The notes: generated by a model not told the origin, from the sequence alone. DNA of 64,000 nucleotides from Axinella damicornis (GCA_963931865.1 OZ007509.1:5968882-6032881), one strand, 5' to 3'. Shown: positions 1 through 12,005, counted from the first letter of the stretch. Made by a program: numbers and translations.

Positions 1-146
1 AAGCTGTAGAGCACATCACACACATGCACACACTCACCTGCACACACTGAATGTATAGCCTGGTTCCGCCCATGCAGGCTCGCACACCATTTTCGGTTGC
101 AATGGTGCAGGCCTTCAACGAGGCCCCTGCATGTTTGCACAGCTAC

Positions 147-227
147 ATGCAAACATTGCATGCATAGCTAATAGAAATTATACCTGGTATTAAATACCTA
201 TTTCTATTATGCATGCAATGTTTGCAT
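147..227. repeat. Imperfect inverted-repeat hairpin
   Basis: The left arm begins ATGCAAACATTGCATGCATA and the right arm is its reverse complement. A second paired block (AATAGAAAT / ATTTCTATT) follows, then a loop of about 20 nt. It lies just beyond the 3' end of the sulfotransferase gene. It could be a short MITE or a hairpin-forming RNA; nothing decides between them. Confidence 0.6.
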
Positions 228-277
228 TTTTGATCCTGCAGAAATAACAGTATACATAATTTGTTTTCACTCACAGT

Positions 278-1384
278 TTATAATTTCCAACTAAAAGGAT
301 CTTTCCAATTCAGAAGTTCTAAAACAGCGTCGTTAAAAGGTTTGTACAACGTGGCTAATGTTCTTTTAAGTTCATTTGTCAAAAGGTGGTGATGTTTCTG
401 CTGTTTAATACCCTTGTTGTACGTGTGATTCACAATTGTTTCCATCTCTGACCCATTCAGCTGTTTGAGTCCCAGGAAGTGGAACACCTCTCTCATTATC
501 ATTGTTGTGTTTGTGCGAAATTGGTTGGTGTCGATGATCATGATATTCTCAGGAGGAAAGTTGCAGAGCCAGTTCCTAATGAACACGTAATACAGTCCTT
601 CATAAATCATGCTCTCACAGCTGCCCCACATGCATGTAAAATTCTCCCATGATATCCTGATGTCCATGTCTGTAATGTTCACAGTACCATCTGACAGACC
701 TTTGTAAAACTTTTGAAGCTCAATTTGTGTCTCCGTAATGATGGATGTTTCATTACGGTAACTGCGGTAAATGTAGTCTTTACTAATCACTCGCATCATG
801 AAGTTTGAAACATATCGGCTGACAGGTTCTCTGAGAAGAATGATTGCCTTTGCTTTCTCTCCGCAAGCACGGAATATCTTGGCAGGCGATTCACAGTGGA
901 CAAAATAGTCCACTGTTGCTTCACCAGTCATCGTGCTATTGGGAAACTGTGACAAGTAGTAAGCAAGGGTTTCTTCGTTTAGTGGCTTCTTAGAAAAGAA
1001 CCAAAGCTCCCCGGCTGAGAGCTGTCGATCAGTGAGATGAACTCCCTGGAAATCTGGGTGTTTAGAGGTGTATTGGTACATGGATTTCGTCCCTCCTTTT
1101 TTTGCTCCTATTACGAAGAGTGTTGGACACTTGTCTGTCATTGGAGGTGGCAGCTGACCCCTCTTTGGCATCAGAGAGCCTGTAGGGCAGTCTCTCTCGT
1201 CATACTTTAGTTCGTTTCCATACCGTGTATTTGATGCAGGACCAGGAGGATTGCCGTTGTAGCCTAGAAACCTGTAACTTTGGAAGTCAATAGCGACATA
1301 CTGAAGATAGAAGTAATTCACAAGGGCTAGTGTGCTACATACACACACAATCCATACACAGAAATACGCGAGTTTTATTTTCAT
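278..1384 (-). CDS. Golgi-type PAPS-dependent carbohydrate sulfotransferase, single exon
   Basis: The 368-residue product looks like a type II membrane sulfotransferase that moves sulfate from PAPS to a glycan in the Golgi lumen. Residues 6-28 form a hydrophobic signal anchor after a short basic cytoplasmic tail (MKIK). A proline-rich stem follows, then the catalytic domain. The 5'-phosphosulfate-binding loop is at residues 90-102 (VIGAKKGGTKS) and the 3'-phosphate-binding motif at about 180-194 (ILLREPVSRYVSN, with R185 and S189). The C-terminal part has the usual GLYYVFIRNWL and FHFLGL blocks of the Sulfotransfer_1 fold and several N-glycosylation sequons. The loop with KKGGTKS recalls glycosaminoglycan sulfotransferases such as the CHST15 or 3-O-sulfotransferase groups, but I cannot assign a substrate. 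Length and frame are intact and no intron is needed. The glycosyltransferase gene starts divergently 284 bp away. Confidence 0.85.
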   Translation of the reverse strand: MKIKLAYFCVWIVCVCSTLALVNYFYLQYVAIDFQSYRFLGYNGNPPGPASNTRYGNELKYDERDCPTGSLMPKRGQLPPPMTDKCPTLFVIGAKKGGTKSMYQYTSKHPDFQGVHLTDRQLSAGELWFFSKKPLNEETLAYYLSQFPNSTMTGEATVDYFVHCESPAKIFRACGEKAKAIILLREPVSRYVSNFMMRVISKDYIYRSYRNETSIITETQIELQKFYKGLSDGTVNITDMDIRISWENFTCMWGSCESMIYEGLYYVFIRNWLCNFPPENIMIIDTNQFRTNTTMIMREVFHFLGLKQLNGSEMETIVNHTYNKGIKQQKHHHLLTNELKRTLATLYKPFNDAVLELLNWKDPFSWKL

Positions 1385-1668
1385 CGCCTTGACGAGAAAC
1401 AGAGTCTTGGCTACACGAAAAGTAACCCCCTTGTATGCAAGTGGTCGTGGGTAGCTAGCAACGTTAACATTCGTTATGCGAAATTGCCGTCATGCCGCGA
1501 ATTTCTAAGAATTGGGTGCGAAATAGTCGCGTCTATAGCGCATCGCGTCTACGTAGTATAATTATCTATGCTAATACATTCCAACATGGGCACTATTATC
1601 CAAGAATTGGAAGCTGCAAAGTAGACGTATATTAGCTATCAAGGACTCAAGTGTAGTAGCTAGGACTG
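1385..1668. promoter_or_regulatory. Divergent intergenic region, likely bidirectional promoter
   Basis: These 284 bp separate the start codons of two divergently transcribed glycan-modifying genes, so both 5' UTRs and core promoters must be here or overlap. The left half contains several CpG-bearing words (cgtcgtt, gccgtcatgccgcg, tcgcgtc) and there is no clear TATA box. Shared regulation of the pair is an inference from the arrangement. Confidence 0.45.
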
Positions 1669-4600
1669 ATGATGCGGTGTCGAGCCATTGTACTACCGGA
1701 AGTGTACTTCGGAATGAACGTATTTGCTGGAATCTCTCTGCTGATAGTTCTGTATGAAATCCACCGGACAAGCAACGCACACCACCTCCGGATTAGAAGT
1801 GACTCGGAGGTTGAGAAGACTGGGAACGAGAACAAGTGCTGTGGCTTTACTCACATCAGCAGTCCCCCAGCTAAAGGAAGCGTTACCCTTCCACCTCACA
1901 ATGTGACTGAGAGTAATAAAAACCTTAGTTTTGCTGTGGCGGACTATTTCACTTTCCCCCTTCCAGCCTTATACAGATCCATTAGTGTTGTATTGAAGTC
2001 CAGCTGGATGAAGCCTCTTCAAAATTTCTTGAGGATTGTCCATGCATCCAGCTCAAAGCAAGTGATACTGGTAGGTAGCAACTCTGATCGATTACCCGAA
2101 GTATTGAACTGGCTAGTTTCTGCAACAGTACTAGCCCATGTGCCCCTTAAGGATATCCTGCTAGTGAGTTTTGACCACCCAATGTATGAGCTCCTGACAA
2201 AGAAGGACATAATGTGCATAGAAGTGTCCACTGATTCTATACTTACACGCCGAAAGTACGGTGGTAGGATTCGCTGGTTCCTAACTCGGCTTGGACTAGT
2301 GCGGCTGTTGAACCACTGGGGATTTGACGTGCTACACTTGGATGCTGATGCAGTCATTCTAAAGAACCCATATCCTCTGCTGGATGCACATCCAGCGGCT
2401 GACCTCATCGCCACTAACACTTCAGAAGCATGGCCATTCCAAGTTGGACATTTGTGGGGAGTTACATTCTGTGGAGGAGCATTTCTGCTTCGAAGCACAC
2501 CTAAAACTGGTAAGTGCATTATCATGCATATTGGTAGTGAGTTTGCTGGGACTAGAAATTACTCTTTCTGTGTACTTTTGAACATTAAATTTATTGTTTG
2601 GCCGGATTATTTAGCTAGTTAGCTACCGTATGATGGCACATGGCAAAGCCAGCTACAAAAATTATGATGATATGTAGGGATACTACAGGGCTTTTCCAAA
2701 CCCTTGCAACAGCCACAGCTGGTTGCGTTAAGTGGACAATTAATTTTGTGTTCAGTTCGTGTGAAATTTATTATCAACCCGTTAACCGATAAATTGTTTC
2801 TCTCCGGAGGTCTCTCTTAGCTTGTGGGTACATTAAACCTACCACATTTCCAGTTCTCTCTGCTTTTCAGCCCCCAAACTCCACATATGACCATGCAGCA
2901 ATCCTCTACACATTCGTGACTTTAACCACACCCACCATCAAGGGCCATTCAATAGTCCCGGCTCTCTGCCGACCATCGCTTGTCTAGACCGAGAAAAACG
3001 CTTCACTGCCAGAAATGGAGGCCCTATAAGGCGAGAGGACTGTTTTCTCAGCCCATTTTGTGCAAAGGAGGAGAGAAACGGCCCACCGAGCTCCAACCAA
3101 GAGCTTTTCAAGGCCAAACCCAGAAGCGGCCATGCTAGACCTAGGCTCAGTGCTGAAACCCACCCACCTCCCCCTGTCCCGCCCTCTCTGCTGGCACAGA
3201 GCCTAAGTCCCAAGGACATTGCCGGAAGTCTGACATCACTGATGAAAGTCTCATGCCGTCTGTAGGTTATGATGTACAAGTTGGAGGCAACTGCCAGGTT
3301 GTTAATGAGATAACATTATTCATAGCGGAAGCGGTACATGTAAGCGTGTTACAAATTTAATTAACCACAGACTAATGAGGCCTTATACTTTGCGTCAAAT
3401 TTTACGAAGGGAAATTGTTTCTCACTTGTTGCACGGGTTAGTCTCGTTCCCAGACCCTCCCGAAATGCGGAAAGAGGATCTGGTGTTCTGAGCGATATTT
3501 CTTGGCGCATGGGGCGTGGTCGCTCTCGGATTTTAAAGCTCGAAACAGATGGCAGAACGTAAGTGACGTAGTCAATCAGCGTAAGTCATAGGTACGGTAC
3601 ATGTAACAGTGCAGTGTAGCTAGTACGGACGGTATGGTATGTCAGTGAAATGGATACGACAGGCCTACCGAAGAGCAAGCTGAGGCAGTAAGCCAAATCG
3701 ACCGGTTGGGGGAAATCTCTGTGTTTCGTGACTCTTCCAATCACCTTTGACAACCTCAGAAAGAATTCTGTACACGCGCAGGGCAACTGAACGTCGTTGT
3801 TAGCCCTTTGGTGTCCCTCGTGAAGGACCAAGTGCGCTCCTAGTACAGTATGTTTTTTGTGTTAGGTGCACCTTCATTGGAGAGGACATACGGAATGCAA
3901 TAATTGCACATTCCTTACGCCGTATAGCCCCGCCCCATGCGCCAAGAATTATCGCTCAGAACACCAGACCCTCTTTCCGTGTTTCGGGAGGGTCTGGGAA
4001 CGAGACTATGCACGGGTAGCCGTGTGTAATTTGCAGGGCGGCATGCAAAGAAGGATCCTGCATGAAAATCAGTCCGACCTCCACCTTTGACCCCAATTGC
4101 TTGGGTTCTGGGTGTTCGTATTATTAATTAATGGGGCTTTCCATGTGTGCTTGCCCTACCAATTTTGATGCCTGAGGAGCACTGTGGGAGAGGTACCTAC
4201 GAAGAGGAGCACCTACGAAGGTGGCTTGTGCTGAAGGCATGAAAATGTGTACTGTTGGGGGAAGAATCAGGATTTTAACAGTTGCATGGAGGATCAATGA
4301 ATCTCATTATCAATGGCAAACCAAGCCAAACTAGCACACAGTGCAAGCTAAAAGCCCCTTGGAGAGCATATCATCAACCACGAGCAGGTTATAATTATTT
4401 TGTACATGCAGGATTGTATACAGCTACAACTCAGTTCTATGGTATACTTTCTTGCTTTGACATCCATGCACTTGTACAGAACTCTTCTGGAAGCAGATGC
4501 CAGCTGTTAAGAACACCTTTGATGATCAAGTTCTTATGAACACTGTCTTGCTTGAGCACTTGAATTTGAAGTGGCTCACTGAAGTCCACAATTTAACAAA

Positions 4601-4916
4601 GGTGGTAAGGGGTCGTGGTGATTCTGGATTCGTTGCTTTTCTACTACCACACAGCAATGTTTGTCGGAAGGTGTGGTGTAGATCAAGTCACATAAAAAGT
4701 TCTGATGTGTACGTATGGCATGAAGGAGGTGGAGCACACTGTACAGAAACACCAAGGATATGGTTTCTTCGTGACGATTGGAGCACAACCAAGACCAACA
4801 CGGTTGCAGGACAGGAGTGGCTCCAGCAGCTTCTTTATGATGACTTCCCACCAAGCAAGTGTCAAACCACCATGACTGGAGTTGGTATAGGACCAAATGC
4901 TTGGAAGAGAAGATAG
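1669..4916 (+). CDS. Nucleotide-diphospho-sugar glycosyltransferase (Nucleotid_trans-like), two exons
   Basis: My model joins exon 1 (1669-2509) to exon 2 (4480-4916). The donor is G|GTAAGT and the acceptor TACAG|AA. Both are phase 1 and the joined frame is open, giving 425 residues. Residues 11-31 form a signal anchor, so this is a type II Golgi enzyme with a lumenal catalytic domain. The key feature is a DxD metal/UDP-sugar site at 225-229 (LDADAV) followed by ILKNPYPLL, then a GVTFCGGAFLLRS strand. Exon 2 supplies FDDQVLMN and a basic and aromatic C-terminal region with HEGGGAHC. This order matches the DUF271/Nucleotid_trans glycosyltransferase fold (GT77-like), which adds pentose or hexose residues; the substrate is unknown. 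The intron carries a 570-bp fold-back transposon. The ORF reading on past 2509 into the intron is an artefact. Confidence 0.8.
3439..4008. mobile_element. Long fold-back DNA transposon (tip TAGTCTCG) with perfect 9-bp target duplication
   Basis: The left end (TAGTCTCGTTCCCAGACC) is matched by its reverse complement at the right end. The arms extend about 90 nt and include GGCGCATGGGGCG and its complement. The flanks are TGCACGGGT at 3430-3438 and TGCACGGGT at 4009-4017. The interior holds no transposase ORF. It lies in the intron of the glycosyltransferase gene, so it is probably spliced out harmlessly. Confidence 0.85.
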
Positions 4917-5275
4917 CTTGACTCATATACCACATAGAATTAGAGGTCAATCAAGATTTGTATGCATTGTGGGTGAGTGTACCGGCCATTCTGCTTTCAG
5001 CTCTTTCTAAACTCTGAATTATCTACTGCATTTTTAGCTTGCAGGTTATCTACGTGGACTGAAACATCTCTTACAGGCACATTAATCACTGTAAAATGAG
5101 AAGGGTTGTTTTAACCAGGCTGTGGTCACCTCAGTTGCATCTCAGTGCCTCCTTGGTGATCAAGGAATGAGCACACAACTGTCAAGTGCAACCTACTTTG
5201 ATCTTGTTAGTATAGCTATCAGATAGGAAAACCTAGTAACTAGGCCTGTTAAGATATCCTAGGTCAAAGTTTCTT

Positions 5276-5332
5276 ACAGAAGTGTATGCAAACAATGTGC
5301 ATTCAATGCACATTGTTTGCATACACTTCTGT
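5276..5332. repeat. Perfect 57-nt palindrome (28+1+28)
   Basis: Both arms begin ACAGAAGTGTATGC and are exact reverse complements over 28 nt, with one unpaired C in the centre (CATTCAATG). Such a perfect arm pair can extrude as a cruciform or fold as a long RNA hairpin. It is too perfect for a typical conserved pre-miRNA. Confidence 0.9.
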
Positions 5333-6539
5333 AGGTCCTCCAGCAGACATACAAATGGGTAAACAATTAAACGTTAGAAGTGAAGCTACACACATTTGTG
5401 GCTGTGGGTACATTCTTTGACCAGCACCACAGTGGAGGAGGCACTGAGATGCAACTATGGTCCGGTGACCAGAGCCTGCATAGTTAAAACAACCCTTTTC
5501 CTTATTTGCAAGTCCAGTCTCTTCCGATAACCTGAAAGCTGATTTCTAAAATATTTTGTACAGAATTCAGCTTTCATGCACCTCTTTTGCATCCATTGTA
5601 TCCAGAATAAATGAGTGCATCCATCATGATGATTGCAAGAGCCCACCCCATTTTTCTCAGTTGGTGGCATGGCAGCTCAGCTAATTAGTCTTATCAGAAA
5701 CCGTGAACATCAAGCATCAATTAAACATGGGAAACACTACGTTACGCCCTTGCTACAAAGGTTTAGAATGTGTATGGCATTGGGTGTATATAATAAGCAA
5801 ATTAAACCTGCATGCTGCCTGTGAGTTGTGGGTTGTGAAGACTGTTCAGCAATGGATGGACAGTAACAACACTTGCCCGCTGTGCTCGACTGACATTACG
5901 TTTGTGATGCAAACACATTTGAGGGGCTTTGATGATGCTCTCCGGCCTTGTCTACACTGACCGATGATCAACAGCCAGGCCGTAGCCAGGCTGTCTGATT
6001 ACCTCCACTGTGGTAATCAGACAATGCACGAACAAGTGCAGCCGGGGTATTTGATCCTTTCAGCATCATAGATCTCTGAAGAGGTAATTACTGCCTATTG
6101 AGATCAGCTTGGTCAAGTCTCGTATAGTTGCAGAAGTATAACGGGAATGATATTCAAATTAGTCTCCTAGTAACTGCTAACTAGCTATCTCCTGACAGCT
6201 GCAAGTGAGATATCATTCAGAGAATTCCTTTTGTGTTGATAAAGTACCCTAACACTAAGCTGATATTTGGTGCCGTTACCCCGTGCACGCATGCGCAGCA
6301 GGGGCTAAACAATGCCTTTCGCGTCTGTGTGGCTATAGTTATTTACAGCTGTGCCTCACATTGACCTTGCATTCATGCATCCTCCTTGAGGTCTTAGGGG
6401 TCAAAGGTCATGTGCAATTTGCGTTTTGTATGTAGCTAGCACCCTTAACTGCAATAATGATGACTTTTCTAAATAGAAAGGGATGAAAGAAGCTAGAACA
6501 CTGTTGGTGAATAACCTAATTCAAGGCTAATCTTTACAT

Positions 6540-6690
6540 GTTCAATTGGGACATCATGACACTGGGGAGGATAACATGAAGTCGCCTATTACTCAGATGA
6601 CGTTCAAATTGTCAACAGTTTGTGGTTGTCCTGATCTCTTCCTCCATAACTTATTCACTCCGTGTAGCTTTAGAAACCACTTTCATACTG
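6540..6690 (+). repeat. Dispersed repeat, copy 1
   Basis: This copy shares ATAACATGAAGTCGCCTATT, the following ACTCAGATGACGTTCAAATT and AACCACTTTCAT with copies near 7955-8240, 16235-16390 and, inverted, 11885-12005. No ends are defined, so the class is unknown. Confidence 0.6.
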
Positions 6691-7225
6691 CATTCCAATA
6701 TCACATTTTGATCTGAAGACTGCGCACAGAGATAATTTTTATCACCCTCTGTGAACCTCTCAAGACGGAGTACATGCATGTGGAAGGGAATCATCAAACA
6801 GATGCTTTGGCTGGGAGCCCAGAAGCCTTTTGAATGCGTTGCTGCATGCATGTTCTATCCTAGTACCTGTATACAGGTGGGAACCTAATGCTCTTTTCCA
6901 TGCACCAAAGCCAGAGCCTATGCACTATTTATGCGATACCCCGGTAGTTGTTGTCACCCTGTTTCAGCTGAAGTACACTGAATCGAACTCACTAAGTTGC
7001 AGCTGTTATCAGACTGCATAGCTATTATGGGCTGCCTTGCACTGGATGCCTTGGTTCTGCATACTGTGCATAGCACAGTCCTGATGAGTCAAGGCCTAGC
7101 AATAACCAAAGCTGCGGGGAAAAAGAAACTGTATAGTTGGCTTGTAACTCAGCATACGTGCACTAGTGGGCTTCACATAAAGCCCACATTCTGAGTTCAA
7201 TGACTTAATAATGGTGGTGATGCAT

Positions 7226-7272
7226 GGGGGAGGGGAGGCGGGCCCGGGGAAGGGGAGGGGGGAGGAGGGGTA
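7226..7272 (+). other. G-rich tract with G-quadruplex potential
   Basis: Several GGGG runs separated by one or two bases occur within about 45 nt. This satisfies a simple four-run quadruplex pattern on the plus strand. No gene starts nearby. Confidence 0.5.
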
Positions 7273-7488
7273 CAGCAGATGATTGTGATGTATATAATAT
7301 TATTGTGGCAGCATAATTATTCTATAGATCTGACTACAAGTGTACATCTGTTGCATGTTATATATCTCACTTGCGCGCAAGGGCAGGTCCGAGGCACATG
7401 ACAAAGAGTGTTGTTTTTGTTGAGCTATTATGATAACTTATTATGCCATGTATATACAACCGACAGTACGTTCCAAACTCCATGCATG

Positions 7489-7552
7489 CTTTAGGCTCCA
7501 GGTTTGAGGCTCTAGGCTACAGGCTCCAGGCTATAGGCTCCAGGCTCTAGGC
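7489..7552 (+). repeat. Short minisatellite, about 13-bp unit
   Basis: The word TAGGCTCCAGGCT and close variants are repeated about five times. Confidence 0.7.
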
Positions 7553-7954
7553 TGTTGCTTCTAAAATCAAGTATGCTACGTAATTATTCGAACACCCCTC
7601 ATTTCTGGGAAGAATTGTCAGTTCTCATATTCTATGGAATTCGAACACCAGAACATGAAATTGACTTTTTTGGATCAAATTATAGTATGGTCACAACTTC
7701 TGAACATCATGCACATCACCATGCGACTCGGCAAATGACAAGTGTCTCCAGTTAAACTGTTTCAGTGCAGGGCTAGAGCATTGAGCCTGAAACAGGAGTT
7801 GGAGGAACTGAAGGTTTAGAAGTTCCTGGGAGGATACCTTTGGGGTGGTGAACAAGCCGCAAGAAATCCCCTCAAGTAGCAAAATCAATGACAATTTGTT
7901 TTGTTATGTAAACATTGGACGATGTGACAACTTCTCCTTACATAGTTAGTGATG

Positions 7955-8240
7955 AAATACAGTGAAATGTAGCTTAATTGGCCATTGTTCCTGTCGTCAT
8001 TTTCAAGGCTAAGCTTTGCTTTACAGAGTCGACGTCAACGGGATATCATGACACTAGTCATGGGGGAGGGTAACGTGAAGTCGCCTATTACTTACTAAAA
8101 TTCTCAATAGTTGGTGGTCCTTTTGATCACTTTCTCCATAACTTATTCGCTAATCAGTGTAACTTTTAGAAACCACTTTCATTCTGCATTTCAATATCCC
8201 AAAGCTAGAGCCTATGCACTTCAACTATGCAGTAGCAGGT
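7955..8240 (+). repeat. Dispersed repeat, copy 2
   Basis: It begins CAGTGAAATGTAGCTTAATT and runs through a GGGGGAGGGTAACGTGAAGT block. It is closely matched at 16235-16390 (same orientation) and 11885-12005 (inverted), so this is an interspersed element with at least four copies in the window. Confidence 0.65.
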
Positions 8241-9451
8241 TGTTGCACACTGACTCAATCACATATGTAGCTATAGCTACTTGTCCCACACTTAGTCTAG
8301 TTATGTCTTTGCAGAGCTCATGAATTCTTGGTCTTTAGGAAGCCAGTCGGTCTGTGCTCAGTCTACTTCATATGTATCTCATTCCCTATAGCCTATACAT
8401 TGCATTAGTAGTGTAGTGAAGAAGTAAGGGTGAAGGTTCCCTACAATTGCCATGGCCATTTGAAGTAGCTCTCAATTACAGACATGCAGAGGTGAAGCTG
8501 CTGTTGATGCATAATAGAGTGTTCTGAGTAGCTATAGCCTTAATTGGTAGCCTGCTAGATAATATTATAGCCTACGGCTAATTATAATGCAGGATGTGAG
8601 TACTACAGTACATAAGAGCAGTCCCAGGTACGTAGTCTATAGCTACTGGCATGATAAGGTATTATATATTATGTATCCACAAGCATATATATAGATGTGG
8701 TCATGAGCATACCTGCATCACGGTCAGTCAACACTGTCAACATCCCTTAACAAATGCAAGACCATCTCAATGCCACTATCAAGTCGATTTAGTCATGTAC
8801 AAGGATTAATACTACAACCTCATGCAGGCCCTAAAACTAAAAAATGAGACACCATGCAAACGCTTTTAACTTCAGAGGTGTATGTATATCAGAAATTAAT
8901 TTGGGTGCATAATTATTATCTTCCTCGAAGGCTGACGTCGAACAATGTGCATGTGAGAGATTAGGGAGTTCAGACTACCCGACCACTAAGCTCATGAGTC
9001 AGATAGCAGGACATAGCTAGTTACAAGTTAAACTGTTATAAGTCACCAAGAAATCTTCAAGCAGATGATACTAGCCTTGTGACAGCTAGCTGTGGGCAAA
9101 TGCTACTCTGAATTTTGCCCACAGCTAGTACAGCAACAACATCAAAGTTTACTCAGTCCACACGTTAGTGCTATACACAGCAAAACAGCATTGTTCCTTT
9201 ACTTGTCATGTGAACTGCAGCACTCACATTCCTAAGTAAAGTTCCCAGCCCTTGTAACAACTTCAATTGTTGGAATACTCCAGTCTCATGGGAACGATGC
9301 CACAATTCAGACGAAAAAGGTGAGGTTAAGATAACTTCTTGCCCAATTGCATGCTGTGTTGTGTAGCATTGTCATCTGATCGATCCTGATGAGAATCACT
9401 GTGAGACGGTTAGCTAATTTGCTCAGGCTGTAGTGTGATTTTGTTGGAAAT

Positions 9452-10669
9452 ATGGCAAGCCCGAATGCTGGTGGCTATGAATGTGAGTTTGTTGACCCAG
9501 TCAAGGAATTTGAGTGTCCTCTCTGTCTGCACGTGACTAGAGACCCACATCTCACCGGCTGCTGTGGACAACACTTCTGCCAGACATGCATTGACCAGAT
9601 TCTGGCTGACCAACAACCATGCCCCTTCTGCAAGAGTCCCAATTTCAGCGTGATGCTGGACAAGAAACAAAACCGAAAAGTTCATGAGCTAAAAGTCTAC
9701 TGCACCAGAAAAGAGGAAGGTTGCAGCTGGTCTGGTGAATTAGAGAATCTTGACTCCCATTCTGATACTGACAGTGGTCACTGTCAGTACATTAAGGTCA
9801 AATGTACCAGGTGTAGTGAACAACTACTGAAGTGTCATTTGCAAGAACATGTCGAATCCTGTCCCAATCGACCCTTCAGTTGCGAACACTGTGGTTTCGA
9901 AGCTACATACAAAGAAATCTTAGAAAAGCACCAGCCAGAATGTGCTGATTATCCCACTCCATGCCCATACCGGTGTGGGATTGGCAAAGCCATTAGAAAA
10001 TGTGATCTAGAGCAGCATTTGATGGAAGAGCATTTCACTCATATGTCTGTACAACTTGCAAAGAAAGATGAACAGATTGCAGAACAACAAGGCACTATTG
10101 CTAAATTTAAAGAAGTAGGTATGGCATGTCTGAATCTCTTGGAGGAAAAGGACAAACAAGTGCAACAAATGCAATCATTTCTAAACACAGCGCGCCTGGT
10201 TCACACACGACTGCAAAGTGCTGCAGGTATTGACAATGATTCAAAGCTAGCCCCATTGGAATTCACTACCACCTTTTCCAGCAATCTATTGGACCGGAAC
10301 TCAAGAGGAAGTCATAATCCATCTGTTTATGGAGCAACATTTTATACCCATCCTTTTGGCTGCAAGCTGATGATTCGCTTCGATTGTTTCTGTAGTTGTC
10401 GACGAGATGCCATCATGCACGTGATTTCCTGTCAGGGAGTTTATGACGGGCTACAGGAGTGGCCAGTAACCTGCACAATTAAAGCGCAACTATTAGCCTA
10501 TGCTGGCCAAGTAAAGGAACACAACAACTGGGAGGTGAAGCTTTCACTGAACCGAAGTAGTGGAAGTTGTTTAACTGCTTGTAATCGTGGACTGGAAATA
10601 CAGAGATACCAGTTTAGTTACACTGATAATGGAGATCGCTATCTTCGGGTCAGGATAGATGTGGAGTAG
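9452..10669 (+). CDS. TRAF-like protein: RING, TRAF zinc fingers, coiled coil, MATH
   Basis: This intact single-exon frame encodes 405 residues. Residues 22-60 form a C3HC4 RING finger (CPLC...CGQHFCQTC...CPFC), the E2-binding unit of an E3 ubiquitin ligase. Cysteine/histidine pairs at about 85-190 form TRAF-type zinc fingers. Residues 195-245 are a heptad-like coiled coil suited to trimerisation (VQLAKKDEQIAEQQGTIAKF, then LLEEKDKQVQQM). The last 145 residues resemble a divergent MATH/TRAF-C domain that binds receptor tails or adaptors. The domain order and length equal those of animal TRAF proteins, which act in innate immune and stress signalling on the cytoplasmic side of receptors. The start is the first ATG of the frame, 10 codons before the first cysteine. 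Loss of introns suggests an old retrocopy or lineage expansion. I cannot match it to one vertebrate TRAF number. Confidence 0.88.
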   Translation: MASPNAGGYECEFVDPVKEFECPLCLHVTRDPHLTGCCGQHFCQTCIDQILADQQPCPFCKSPNFSVMLDKKQNRKVHELKVYCTRKEEGCSWSGELENLDSHSDTDSGHCQYIKVKCTRCSEQLLKCHLQEHVESCPNRPFSCEHCGFEATYKEILEKHQPECADYPTPCPYRCGIGKAIRKCDLEQHLMEEHFTHMSVQLAKKDEQIAEQQGTIAKFKEVGMACLNLLEEKDKQVQQMQSFLNTARLVHTRLQSAAGIDNDSKLAPLEFTTTFSSNLLDRNSRGSHNPSVYGATFYTHPFGCKLMIRFDCFCSCRRDAIMHVISCQGVYDGLQEWPVTCTIKAQLLAYAGQVKEHNNWEVKLSLNRSSGSCLTACNRGLEIQRYQFSYTDNGDRYLRVRIDVE

Positions 10670-10851
10670 CAACATAAGACTTTTACACTGTGTGGTATAC
10701 CTATGTAACAAGCTGCTTTTTCTATTGCTAGCTATATGTACTTGCTATTATATTAGTTACTGAATAGTAGTAGAGTGTATAGTACTTAAGTTGTGTGATG
10801 AATTTCAGCTTTTTACACTAGCTACATTGTAGGGGAAAAATCGTGCCCCGT

Positions 10852-10857
10852 AATAAA
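10852..10857 (+). promoter_or_regulatory. Candidate polyadenylation signal AATAAA
   Basis: This canonical hexamer lies 183 nt after the TRAF-like stop codon and is the first one downstream, so it plausibly ends that transcript. Confidence 0.5.
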
Positions 10858-11884
10858 CTAGATATCATAGAGTCGGTAGACTCTATATGTAGGGAACACC
10901 CTACATACTTTTCTCATTATACAATGTCATGTATTATGTGGAAAGATATTATGTAAGATGGGGTTGTATACTGAACTGTTTTATGCCATCATCCCTGCTT
11001 GTTTTCTTACTTATTGCTGTTCTGCTATCCCTACATCTCAAAATGTTTTTTTTTACACAATAATTAATGTTTGACTACTCAGACATGGCCTACAGAGATT
11101 CTGACTGCACAGTTATGTCCACTATCATGTGCTGTCGACCCCAAATGTAGTATTTTGCTCACATTGGTGGTAGAGTTCTATACGAACACTTACCTTCCCG
11201 TTGGCCACCATGCATTGCTTGAGCACTTGCTTCAACTATCGTTAACGCTGCCAGTACAGGTCCTAGGATAGGGCCACAAAGATTCTTATCCTTTTTATTG
11301 ACTCAAAAAGAATTACCCCGGTAGAGTAATTACCGCTCAACTGGATGTACAAAACCAAGAGTTCATAACAATAACTCTTGATGAAACCATGGACCAAGTC
11401 TTATAAATGCGGCAAGGATTTCCCTGAATGCAATACAGGTTAGGTCAGCCTTCTCATCAAAATTTTGCCTGGCAGGAAGTAATGATCTGTTGCCAAGGTA
11501 ACAGGTAATAAGCTCTGGAATGAGTGATAGAGTGTTTGTGCAAGTGCTTTGTTGATATAGCTAGCCAAATAGTGTCACAACGTGTCTACTGTTGAATACG
11601 ACTAGCAAGTGCTACAACGTACCATCTTCACAGTAAACAACACATACACCTCTAACATGTATGAATCTTCCGCAACTGTTGAATTGTATAATTTTACCCT
11701 CCCCCTCCTTGAAGCTCACAAGTAGCTATACATCTCAACCAAAAGATTCCAAAGCTCCATTTGTTAATTCACAAGTGTTCCTCAACCTACTAACATACAT
11801 TATAATCACCACAGAAGAAACAAAATTTAGTATAAATTATTGTTGCTAAGTATACTATTGCATATGCACTGACAGCAAAAGTTA

Positions 11885-12005
11885 TGGAGGAAGACATCCA
11901 ATGACCTCAAACAGTTGAGAATTTGAACGTCCTCGGAGCAACTTCATGTTACCCTCCCCTGTCATGATACAGCGGCCAATTAAGCTACATTTCACTGTAG
12001 CTACT
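11885..12005 (-). repeat. Dispersed repeat, inverted copy 3
   Basis: It contains the reverse complements of the GGGGAGGGTAACATGAAG and CAGTGAAATGTAGCTTAATT words seen at 7.96-8.2 and 16.2-16.4 kb. Confidence 0.6.

Larger units (their letters stand above)
4917..9451. other. Non-coding stretch with dispersed repeats
   Basis: I find no supported gene here. The longest frames are under 100 codons and lack recognisable motifs. A short frame near 5825-5958 reads like the end of a RING finger (NNTCPLC) but has no partner exon. The stretch holds a perfect palindrome, two copies of a dispersed repeat, a G-rich tract and a 13-bp minisatellite, listed separately. Confidence 0.5.

Noticed and set aside
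2510..2622. Glycosyltransferase ending at 2622
   Set aside because: The donor G|GTAAGT at 2510 joins in phase to exon 2 at 4480, which carries the expected conserved C-terminal motifs. The tail past 2509 is intron.
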